Made by a program: the position numbers and the translations under genes. The notes under the pieces were generated by a model. That model saw only the letters and a list, made by a program, of their open reading frames with translations, was not told the origin of the DNA and searched no databases. Positions 5,834 through 12,858 of a stretch of 12,858 nt of DNA are shown here, in pieces. Within the stretch, counting starts at the first letter, position 1. The number at the start of each line of letters is the position of its first letter. Source of the stretch: Chloroflexota bacterium (GTDB taxonomy: Bacteria > Chloroflexota > UBA6077 > FW602-bin22 > JACQUS01); assembly GCA_016210125.1 (NCBI GenBank), contig JACQUS010000479.1:1-12858 (forward strand), in the 5' to 3' direction.

Positions 5834-7264
5834 TCACTGCGCCACGCTGGCGGCGATGCGGATGCCTGCGAACTCACCGGGCAGGATAACGGCGAGTTGG
5901 TCTATGATCCGTTGCCGGCACCCGTTTCCGAATGCCAGGCACGGAGCAAGCTCATGCTCCTTCACCGTCTCGACCGTTCGGTGGGGAAACAGGAGCTTTA
6001 GGAGGCCGGCGGCCGTCTTTTTCACCGCTGTCTGATTCCGCTCGCCCAGCCCCGACAGATTAGAAGCGGATTCGACCACGGTCTGGAAATTGCGCCGGCG
6101 GAGTCGAACGAAGATCTCTGCTAGGTAGTCGGTAATAAAGCCGTAGCCATCGGCGTAATTCTCTGGCTCGATCTTGGGCATCTCCCAACCCGGATGGTAG
6201 GCATGGATGCGATCAAGGAAGGCAGGATCTTGGAGCTCCTCCGGAAGCGGTTCGAACAGGTGAACATACCGACGCGAGGGCCGTTGCTCCGCGACCTCGC
6301 AGTCGAGGTTTCCACCAAGGACGATGGATGCCTGCGCCGTGAATTCCTGGCCGAGCCGCGAAAACCGGCCGGTCTGCATGTAGTCCTTGAGCACGCTGAG
6401 CGTGGTCAGGGCGTCGTCGAACTCGGCGTGAGCGACCTCGTCGAAGAACACCACGTCCTTCAACCCCAGGATGCCGATCCTGCGCGTGTTAACGTTGTAG
6501 AATAGTGATGCTGCCGTGGCTCGGCTGCCCGAGATGACAAATGAGCGGCTTGACGTGTTGCGATACGTGTATGTCTTGCCCGTCTCCCTTGGGCCAAGCT
6601 CGATCAGGTTGTAGTTCGGCTCGACGAAGGGTATAAGGCGCAGCATCATGAGCCATTTCGTGTGCACACTGAACTTATCTGGATTGAAACCGATGGACTG
6701 TACGAGGATGTCCAACCATTCACTATCTGTGAAGGCTTCCCGCAGCCCGATGTAATCGTCGAGGTCGACACGGCTGATCTGGAAGGGGCTGAACTCGCGG
6801 ACGACGAAGGGATATTTCACACCCTTCAGTTGGTACTCGGGCTCATGCTCGACTTCGACAGTTCCCCAGGCCCCGGAGGTCAGCAGAATATCCTCGTAGC
6901 GCTTCAGCACGCCGGGCGCGATGCGCGCCGTGTTCTCTCCTATAGCCGGAATGTCGGCCCAGTACACATCGCGACGCGCATCGTAGCGCACCTTGAGCTC
7001 GCCGATCAGGGAATACGTGCCTCGCTCGCGTATCCTGTGGCGGATGAGCTCCTTCGCGCTACTGTCCACGTAGCGTTCCTGGATGATCTTGTCGATCCGC
7101 GCCTGGCCCTGTGCGGGGTTATCTGGTGTGACGTAGCGCGCGCAAAGGAACTCCATCACGTAGCGGGGGAATTCCTTGTAGGCATCGTTCCAGCGCGTCA
7201 GTGGCTTGAGCACCACCTTGTCGCCGGCTAGGCTCTTGACCTTCTCGTCAAGTGCTGCACTCAT
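5834..7264 (-). CDS. brxL: BrxL-type AAA+ ATPase, short form without Lon-like domain
   Basis: 476 residues from ATG 7264. A GTG at 7279 would add five residues and abut the pglZ stop, but the family usually begins LDEKxxxLFxGKVV, which fits the ATG (MSAALDEKVKSLAGDKVV). Conserved BrxL features in order are EFPRYVMEFLCARY, a DVYWADI strand, Walker A GPRETGKT (about 224-231), VISGSRATAASLFYN, Walker B DVVFFDE (about 270-276), LKDYMQTGRFSR, a GN sensor, HPGWEMPK and YGFITDYLAEI. BREX BrxL proteins are hexameric, DNA-associated AAA+ proteins of about 670-700 residues with a C-terminal Lon-like domain. Here the protein stops just after the ATPase module. It is the last operon gene, and its stop lies about 35 bases from the IS630 remnant, so it is either a naturally short BrxL or one trimmed by rearrangement. 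Base composition looks less GC-rich than the left part of the window. Confidence 0.85.
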   Translation of the reverse strand: MSAALDEKVKSLAGDKVVLKPLTRWNDAYKEFPRYVMEFLCARYVTPDNPAQGQARIDKIIQERYVDSSAKELIRHRIRERGTYSLIGELKVRYDARRDVYWADIPAIGENTARIAPGVLKRYEDILLTSGAWGTVEVEHEPEYQLKGVKYPFVVREFSPFQISRVDLDDYIGLREAFTDSEWLDILVQSIGFNPDKFSVHTKWLMMLRLIPFVEPNYNLIELGPRETGKTYTYRNTSSRSFVISGSRATAASLFYNVNTRRIGILGLKDVVFFDEVAHAEFDDALTTLSVLKDYMQTGRFSRLGQEFTAQASIVLGGNLDCEVAEQRPSRRYVHLFEPLPEELQDPAFLDRIHAYHPGWEMPKIEPENYADGYGFITDYLAEIFVRLRRRNFQTVVESASNLSGLGERNQTAVKKTAAGLLKLLFPHRTVETVKEHELAPCLAFGNGCRQRIIDQLAVILPGEFAGIRIAASVAQ

Positions 7265-7279
7265 CTCCTGCCCCCACAC

Positions 7280-9905
7280 TCACGACTCGTCGTCATCGAG
7301 CCCTTCAAGCCCGGTGAGCCGGATACCGGGTTTGAGGCGCACGGTCACAGGCTGTGAGCTTTCCGCGAAGGTCACGTCTCCTGCAACGAGCCGCGCTCGG
7401 ACCCACGCCATGCCCTCACGCGCGGTGATCGTGCACCGACGCTCTGCCACCGCGCCTGCAGCTACGGACAGGGGCGATCGTGTCACGACGCCCATGTTCG
7501 TGTCGAAAACGAGCTGGGCGTTCAGCCGATGGTCGGTCCCGTTCCGAAGTCGCGCCACAAACCGCGCGGAGTATGTCTCCTGGAGCTCGACTGGCCCCTC
7601 TAGGTCCAAGGTGGTGCGTGCTGCGACGCTCGTCGGACGCCGGAGCGCCGCAAGGGGCACCACGAGCTCACGGAGAGTTGCCCCGCCGTGTCGAAAGCCG
7701 GTGCCGGGATGAATTTCACCAAGGGGGATGAAGACCGTATTGCCAACGGCGACGCACCAGCGCCCAATGCCAGGGTACGCGATGGAGATTCCTGGGATGC
7801 CCGTTACGTCGTCGTCATCCGCCAACCGCACGAACCGCGCATCAACACGATCCGAAGGCAAGGCTATGCGGTGCGCCTGCGTGCCGGAAATGCGGAGAAA
7901 GCCGTGATCGGTCGCCACGAAGACCAGGTCGTCCGGCCCCACTTCGGCCTGCAAGTCAGGGAGTACATTCTCGCGGAGAAAGCCCTGGAACTGTGTCACG
8001 ACATCGCGCAAAATGCCAGCGGCCTGGTGGGCCTGACGGTCAGGGGTGCGGAAGATCCAAACATTGATGGATCCAGCCGGTGACGGTGGGCCATTCGGCT
8101 CGCCTTCTTCGGCCTTGAGCCGATAGACCACCGTCGCGTGATCACCAACGTGCTTCGCGAAGAACTCACGGACCAGGGCATCTTCTGCGGGCACACCTCC
8201 AGATGTTCCCCACGCAGCAGGGAGCCTTCCTGCTAACAGCGCCCGGCGGCAGATCGCCGTCTCCGTCGGCAGGCACGAGAGCCCGACCTCCACGCCGACT
8301 TCCCATCCGGCCTCCTCGAGCTCGCGCCGGAGCACTCGGTCCCAGAGGTCCCAGCGCAGGCCGTCAAACACCAGCAGCCATACGCGCCGGCCGGGCTCTG
8401 ACTGCACGCACGGGACTACCCGATAGGGCAACCAGCGGTGTATGGCACGCGGCGAGCTTGCTAGCAACGCAGGGTTGTTCTGAAGAATCTCCGCCAGACG
8501 AGCATCCAACACGCTGATGGTCGCCTCACAACGCAAGCGCAGCGCCTCCAGGCGTGCGGATAGCTTCTTCTGCTCTCCCAAGAATGGCACCAGGCTCTGA
8601 AGACCGTGCTGGGCATAGACGAAGTCGTACTCCGCCGCGGCCAAATCACGGGTGTACGTATCGACCAGCCCTTCGAGGTCAAGGGATGCCGCTTCGGGAA
8701 CGCGCTCGGGGACGGTGGAGTAGCTCGCCATGACCTTGGCGAGGTACGCCAGTGCCTCTGCCGCTTTCACTGCCCTGGGAGAACCGACCGGAGCCTCGAC
8801 CGGAGCAGGCAGCAAGTCGTCTCGTGCAAAGTCCTTGCCCTCGACGATTGTCGCGAGCAACGCAATGCGCACGCCAGCTACCGGCTCACGCGCCCAATCC
8901 TCGGCTCTTGCGGCGAGGAGGCTCTGCAACTGGCGGAGTCTCGCCAAGTCGAGGCGGCGTTCAGCATCACGCGCGACCATCTCGAGTGTGGCGACATCGC
9001 GATTCAGGTGGCCGACCGTATCGATGAGAATGGGCGATAGGCCGGGTTCGGCCCCTATGGCGGATGTGAGTTCGGGCGCCGCTAGTCCATGATTCGCCAT
9101 CGCCGCGATCGGACTTGGCACTCCGTGCCGCCGCGCTGCTGCCAGTACATAGAACTGATCCAGCAGGTTATCCGCTGAGAACTTCGCCAGGAGGCGGGCC
9201 ACCTCTGGCGGCTTGAGGCTCGCGGTAGGTGCTCCCACGAGCGACGCCACGTGCTGAAAGGCCACTCCGGCCGCAATCCGGAAGCGCTCGGTGCGGTCTG
9301 TCGCCAGAAGCCCCAGGTATGAGGACAGCAAAGCCGGGAGACTGTCACCATCTAGCCACGCTTGTGCCGGCTCGATCCGCGCCGACGCCTGGCATACGGC
9401 AGCCGCCAGAACGTGCCGCCGACTAACCGGCTTGCCACGATACTTCAGGACGCGGCCGAGCGCGCGCGCGAAGCCAGGTGGATCTTCGTGCGCCTGTTTC
9501 GCCCATGCTGCGATTTCAGGCGGCAGCGGCACGCCCGGAAGAAGGGCGCCGAGCATACCCGCCAGCGAGGCATCGACGAACGCATCGGCCTGGGCGACGA
9601 AATCGGCCAGCGTCGTGAGGTCCATAGACTCGGCCCCTTCGAGCAGCCGTGGGCGGACCCAGATCACCGTCGATCGACCCGGCTCGAAGCGCGCACGCAG
9701 TGCCATATCATTGCCCGCGGTAGGAGAGAACTCGCCAAACGTGCTCTGCGGCGTCCGTGATGCTCGCGCTGCCAACCTCGGGCCAGGACAGAAGCAGCTC
9801 GGGATCAAAGACGAAGGCGAGTCCTCTCTGGCCGGGACCGAGGCTACCCAGAGTTACGCGCGCGAACTCGTCGGGCGTGCGCCAGGCGACTGTCGTGCCG
9901 GCCAT
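7280..9905 (-). CDS. pglZ: PglZ-domain protein (alkaline-phosphatase fold), split by an apparent frameshift
   Basis: Read with one frameshift, this is an 874-residue protein. The ATG at 9905 directly follows the upstream stop (TAGATG) and has GGAGGG just before it. Residues 1-64 (AFVFDPELLLSWPEV, then HVWRVLSYRG) are the usual PglZ N-terminal domain but run into a TGA at 9708-9710. The remainder (NDMALRARFEPGRST onwards) is one base out of phase. The alkaline-phosphatase-type core is clear: FDGLRWDLW (about 513-521), TETAICRRALLAG (547-559), VATDHGF (663-669) and HGGATLRELVVP (739-750), which supply the metal-binding Asp, Thr and His positions. PglZ is the hallmark protein of BREX/Pgl phage defence; its exact reaction is unsettled. 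The C-terminal 120 residues look beta-rich. Its stop is within 15 bases of brxL, so the two are probably coupled. Confidence 0.85.
9704..9720 (-). other. Frameshift or stop-restart site within pglZ
   Basis: On the coding strand the zero frame reads CGC GGG CAA TGA. Dropping one G of the GGG run gives CGC GGC AAT GAT ATG, which joins the N-terminal PglZ segment to the rest in a sensible way. The TGA is followed one base later by an in-frame ATG for the long part (TGATATG), so reinitiation could yield an 807-residue protein without the N-terminal domain. Mutation, sequencing error, programmed +1 shift and stop-restart are all possible; a simple indel or sequencing error is the plainest. Confidence 0.6.
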
Positions 9906-10661
9906 CTAGCCCTCCAACTGTAAGGCGCAGATCGTGCGCAGCCGCTCGGCCTTCGCCCGGTGCGGGGCTGCTAGCTCGCCAGCCAAGGCGCGACCGAAAA
10001 ACTGCCACGCCTCGAGCCACCGTTCGATCTCGAAGGCGACGACCGCCAGAAGGTAATGCTCAAGAGCATTCACAGAGTCAGGATGCTCCCGCGCCTGCCC
10101 GATCCGACGACGAATCGTGCGCACGCTTTGGGAACCCGCAGGCACAACCCACCCCACCTCCACGTCGGGGAGGCGGCGACCGATGAACCCTTGACCACGC
10201 TCCGTGGAGACCGACGCCATATTGCCCTCGCCTCTTACGCCGCCATCGGCCGCAATGAAGGCGACTCTGTGTCGGCCGACATAGAGGCCGCCGTCCGCGG
10301 CCTCCAACTGGACCCAAAGAGATCTATCCTTCTTCGCGGAAAGAACCCTCGCAATGCCCTCCCTGGCAGGAGCTAGGGCTCGCGCCAGGTCGAGCCAGTT
10401 CACTCGTTTGCTGCTGAAGCGGGTCCCGTCACCCACCGGCCCGACGCTGCCGTCGGCCGCGATGAAGTGTAGTCTCTCGTCTCCGCGAGCGAGCCGGCCA
10501 ACGTAGACCCCACTCTCGGCCGACTCGAGGCGCATCCACAGGGACCGATCCTCCTTGGTGCACAGAACCCTTATGATTCCGTCCCTGGCACAAGCAAGCG
10601 CTCGGGCCAGCTCGACCCAGTCGACCCCTTTGCCTTCTCTGTAACTGGGCCCATCCTCCAC
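9906..10661 (-). CDS. Defence-operon protein with tandem duplicated domain and helical C-terminus, function unknown
   Basis: 251 residues from GTG 10661, preceded by a strong GGAGGAGG ribosome site. I do not recognise the family. Two copies of a roughly 60-residue unit are evident at about residues 13-74 and 87-144. Each runs V(D/N)W-(V/L)-x-LARALA-x-AR, then G-I-x-RVL, DRSLW, LE-x-A, YVGR and FIAADG. This looks like a small alpha-beta fold with a tryptophan-rich face. Residues about 193-251 form a helical, TPR-like tail (ALEHYLLAVVAFEIERW, ending KAERLRTICALQLEG) that is 54% identical without gaps over 59 residues to the tail of the next protein upstream in the operon. The stop codon abuts the pglZ start (TAGATG), so translation of the two is coupled. 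A structural or adaptor role in the PglZ system is an inference from position only. Confidence 0.75.
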   Translation of the reverse strand: MEDGPSYREGKGVDWVELARALACARDGIIRVLCTKEDRSLWMRLESAESGVYVGRLARGDERLHFIAADGSVGPVGDGTRFSSKRVNWLDLARALAPAREGIARVLSAKKDRSLWVQLEAADGGLYVGRHRVAFIAADGGVRGEGNMASVSTERGQGFIGRRLPDVEVGWVVPAGSQSVRTIRRRIGQAREHPDSVNALEHYLLAVVAFEIERWLEAWQFFGRALAGELAAPHRAKAERLRTICALQLEG

Positions 10662-10674
10662 GGCGATCCTCCTC

Positions 10675-11172
10675 CTAGCCTTGCAGCTTCAGCCGGCAAA
10701 TCGCCTGGAGCTGCTCGGCCTTGTCGCGGTAGACGCCGACGAGTCCGTGGGCCAGGGCATAGTCGAGGAGCTGCGCGGCCTCGTGCCAGCGCTCCAGCTC
10801 GTAGCCGACCACCGCCAGGAGGTAGCACTCGAGCGCGCTGAACGCGTCGGGCGACTCGACGGCGCGGAAGACGAGGCGCTCGATGCCCCGCGCCGCCGCT
10901 TCCCGCCCGCCGACGACAGATGTCGACCGGTTCGCCAGGCGCGCGTTCACCAGCCGCCAGCGGTACGGCTGGTGCGAGACCAGCTCGAACAGCGCCTTCC
11001 CCCGCCCATCGCTGTGCTCGTGGAGCGCCTGGCGCACGTTGACCTGCCAGCCGAAGCGCAGTGCCCTGCGCTGGTCCTGCACCCAGCGCAGGATGTCGAC
11101 TTCCAACGCTTCGCCGTCGAGCGCCGCCAGCGCCCGGCTGACCGTCGTCGACCACATCTCGCCACGCGCCAT
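10675..11172 (-). CDS. Defence-operon protein: winged-helix-like N-terminus, TPR-like C-terminus
   Basis: 165 residues from ATG 11172, with GAGAGAG about 5 bases upstream; it begins 13 bases after the methylase stop. Residues about 7-75 (SRALAALDGEALEVDILRWV, then NVRQALHEHSDG, LFELVSHQPYRWRLVN) have the helix-helix-helix-wing layout of HARE-HTH-like DNA-binding modules found in restriction and modification systems. Residues about 107-165 form an amphipathic helical region (ALECYLLAVVGYELERWHEA, ending KAEQLQAICRLKLQG) closely related to the tail of the 251-residue protein downstream. The wHTH call rests on pattern only. By context it could be a DNA-binding or regulatory subunit that joins the methylase to the other components through the shared tail. 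It matches no standard BREX gene that I know. Confidence 0.7.
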   Translation of the reverse strand: MARGEMWSTTVSRALAALDGEALEVDILRWVQDQRRALRFGWQVNVRQALHEHSDGRGKALFELVSHQPYRWRLVNARLANRSTSVVGGREAAARGIERLVFRAVESPDAFSALECYLLAVVGYELERWHEAAQLLDYALAHGLVGVYRDKAEQLQAICRLKLQG

Positions 11173-11185
11173 ACGACTCTCTCGG

Positions 11186-12858
11186 CTAGAGCATCGGAAG
11201 CTGAACCGCGCCAGCCTCCCGGCTCGCCTCCAGCTTCATGCGCGCGATCACCTGCACCTGGTCAAGCTCGTTTCGCGTCGAATCGGGCAGGGCCTCGGCG
11301 CGCACGAGCGGCGCAATCGCCAGCACCGCTTCGTGCAGCCCGAAGCCGAACGCCGCCAGCGCCAGCTCGGCTAGCTCGACATCGTCGTAGTGCCGCCCAG
11401 CTTTGCCGGCGAGCCAGCGCCTAATCTCGCGCCGCTGGCCAAGCGCCTTGGCGTCGTTCAGGCGCTCGCGCTCCTGCGGTGTCGGCAAGCGCCAGGTGTT
11501 CGTCGGCTCGTCGAGGACGAAGTTCTCGCCCAGCAGCTCGCGCAGCTCCTTGCGGATCACGACGCCAGCCGAGGCTTCCTGGAAGCGCGGGATGAGCGTG
11601 CCGAGGCGCTGCGGCCCCTGCTGCTCGATCACCTGCCGCAGCCAGCCGATGGCCGACGCCTCGTCGCGTATCTCGAACGTGGCCCCGGCGACGTCATCGC
11701 CGGGCAGGTACCAGCGCCCGTCGACCTGCTTGCAGCCCAGGTCGCGCAGCGTGTCGCTTACCGAGCGCCACGAGACCTCGACCTGGTAGCCCTGGTTGAG
11801 CAGCGCGCGGATCGCCAGCCCTTGCAGGGCCTGCAACCCGCGCTCGTCGGCCGGTGGACCACCGCCGAGGTGAGCCAGGATGGCTTCGGCCACCACGGCC
11901 TCCGCGTCCGGCGCGAGCCGGAAGCCGTTGATCGGGCGGCCGAGCGGCTTCTGCAGGTTGAGGATCACATCCTTGTTGGTCACGTCTTCCTCGCCCTTGT
12001 CGCCCTTCACGCCCTTGAAGGTGAGCTGGACCTTGTCGAGCTGGAGCGCGTTGACGACCTCGAAGCCGGCGGCCACGGCACCGCGCTGGATGGCCTGCCA
12101 GACGCGGTCGTCGCTGTTGTGGAAGACGACGCTGGCCCAGCGGCCCGGCTTCAAGACGCGGTGCATCTCGCGGAAGGCGTCGGTCATCAGCCGCTCGTAG
12201 TCGTCGAGCGTCTTGCCGCCCTCCGACGGCTTCTTGTGCTTGTTCCACACGGCCTCGTAGCGCTCGTCCGTGTAGTACCCCAGCCACGCTTCCCAGAGCA
12301 AGGAGCAGTCGGCGTAGAAGATGTTCGCGCCGAATGGTGGGTCAGTGAAGACGTAGTCTACCGCATCGTCTGGAAGCGGCAACCGTTGGGCAGGGCCGGT
12401 CACAACGGACACCTTCGCTCCGCTCTTGGCATGAGGCCGAATCATGTCGAGTGCACGGAACGCGGCGATCACCCTTCGTTGCCAGAGCTCCAGCACGTTC
12501 TCCTCGCGACTGAGCGAGCCAATGTATAACGTCCCAGTTAAAGGATCACCGCTTCCGCTCGGACGCAGTCGGCTTAGCTTTGAAACTCTGAGTTGCACGG
12601 ACGTAAGTGAGAAGCGCGCCGAGGCGGCCTTCCTCCCATCGAAAGCATTTGCTAGGTCCCGCCACAGCTTGGCCAGCGCCCGAAGGTTGCGCTTGGTCCA
12701 GAAATCGCAGACGCGCGTGATGCCGTGGTCGCGGTGGCCGCCGCGCCACATCTCGCGGTCGTCGCCGAAGGGCGTCGTCGGATACCAGTAGGGGATGTCA
12801 GCGGCCTCGATCTCGGCCAGGCGCGCCCTCTCGGCGGCCGTCGTGGCGTGGCTGGCCC
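11186..12858 (-). CDS. DNA methylase of the DPPF class (N6/N4 type, DUF1156-like), 5' end outside the window
   Basis: The frame is open from the right edge of the window; about 556 residues are visible. An ATG at 12751 is internal, because conserved sequence (DIPYWYPTTPFGDDREMWRGGH) crosses it, followed by FWTKRNLRALAKLW. This block is typical of large methylases of the COG1743/DUF1156 kind. The catalytic motif TDPPFG is coded near 12343-12332 and is followed by NIFYADCSLLWEAWLGYY, then HRVLKPGRWASVVFHNSD, the strand-turn of an N6-adenine/N4-cytosine methyltransferase. After the catalytic domain come a winged-helix-like stretch (RLGTLIPRFQEA, RKELRELLGENFVL, NTWRLPTPQER) and a helical tail resembling those of the two following proteins. 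It would modify host DNA to mark self in a BREX-like system. It is not a PglX-type protein, which has an NPPY motif and a different layout. Confidence 0.8.
   Translation of the reverse strand, partial: ASHATTAAERARLAEIEAADIPYWYPTTPFGDDREMWRGGHRDHGITRVCDFWTKRNLRALAKLWRDLANAFDGRKAASARFSLTSVQLRVSKLSRLRPSGSGDPLTGTLYIGSLSREENVLELWQRRVIAAFRALDMIRPHAKSGAKVSVVTGPAQRLPLPDDAVDYVFTDPPFGANIFYADCSLLWEAWLGYYTDERYEAVWNKHKKPSEGGKTLDDYERLMTDAFREMHRVLKPGRWASVVFHNSDDRVWQAIQRGAVAAGFEVVNALQLDKVQLTFKGVKGDKGEEDVTNKDVILNLQKPLGRPINGFRLAPDAEAVVAEAILAHLGGGPPADERGLQALQGLAIRALLNQGYQVEVSWRSVSDTLRDLGCKQVDGRWYLPGDDVAGATFEIRDEASAIGWLRQVIEQQGPQRLGTLIPRFQEASAGVVIRKELRELLGENFVLDEPTNTWRLPTPQERERLNDAKALGQRREIRRWLAGKAGRHYDDVELAELALAAFGFGLHEAVLAIAPLVRAEALPDSTRNELDQVQVIARMKLEASREAGAVQLPML

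Noticed and set aside
4454..6001. A single 515-codon + strand gene spanning this region
   Set aside because: Only the part at about 5009-5254 (the ATPase fragment) looks like a protein. The rest is antisense to the integrase, transposase and brxL.
7280..9808. PglZ starting at the ATG at 9808
   Set aside because: The first 32 residues in that frame are unlike PglZ, while the other frame gives a proper PglZ N-terminus (VFDPELLL) with a good ribosome site at 9905.
11390..12529. A 379-codon + strand frame over the methylase
   Set aside because: It mirrors the methylase codons and has no recognisable motif; the - strand frame has the DPPF motif and conserved blocks.

Overview
The window is very GC-rich chromosomal DNA. 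Lipoproteins with lipobox signal peptides, a bacterial SH3 protein, GTAGGGGCGA-type palindromic repeats and CCGCGTCT-type 8-bp repeats suggest a Chloroflexota-like bacterium. This placement is an inference, not a proven assignment.

Left part (1-4291, + strand): the host backbone. It holds the C-terminal end of a probable glycosyltransferase (1-114), a repeat-rich spacer with two hairpins, a 917-residue polytopic membrane protein resembling GT-C glycosyltransferases, a lipoprotein that repeats the last domain of that protein, an SH3-domain lipoprotein, and a tRNA-Leu(UAA) behind a near-consensus promoter. The protein genes look like a cell-surface polysaccharide or envelope locus.

Middle (4292-5833): the worn left edge of an integrated element. 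Next to the 3' end of the tRNA are a tandem 11-bp repeat, the C-terminal catalytic part of a tyrosine integrase (- strand), and an 82-codon fragment of a RepA/AAA_25-type ATPase (+ strand). The ATPase fragment is cut at a TA dinucleotide. An IS630-family transposase that has lost its N-terminal half begins at that point.

Right part (5834 to the end, all - strand): a compact defence operon related to BREX. In transcription order it encodes a DNA methylase with a DPPF motif (5' end beyond the window), a 165-residue protein with a winged-helix-like N-terminus and a helical C-terminus, a 251-residue protein with an internal tandem duplication and the same helical C-terminus, a PglZ alkaline-phosphatase-fold protein carrying an apparent +1 frameshift near its N-terminus, and a BrxL-type AAA+ ATPase without the Lon-like C-terminal domain. 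Intergenic gaps are 0 to about 15 bases, so the genes are very likely co-transcribed and translationally coupled. PglZ plus BrxL is the signature of BREX. The methylase is not a PglX type, and I do not recognise the two small proteins as standard BREX components, so this looks like a hybrid or undescribed BREX-related system. A BrxC/PglY or DUF499-like ATPase would be expected beyond the right edge. The PglZ frameshift and the IS-scarred end next to brxL raise the question of whether this copy still works.
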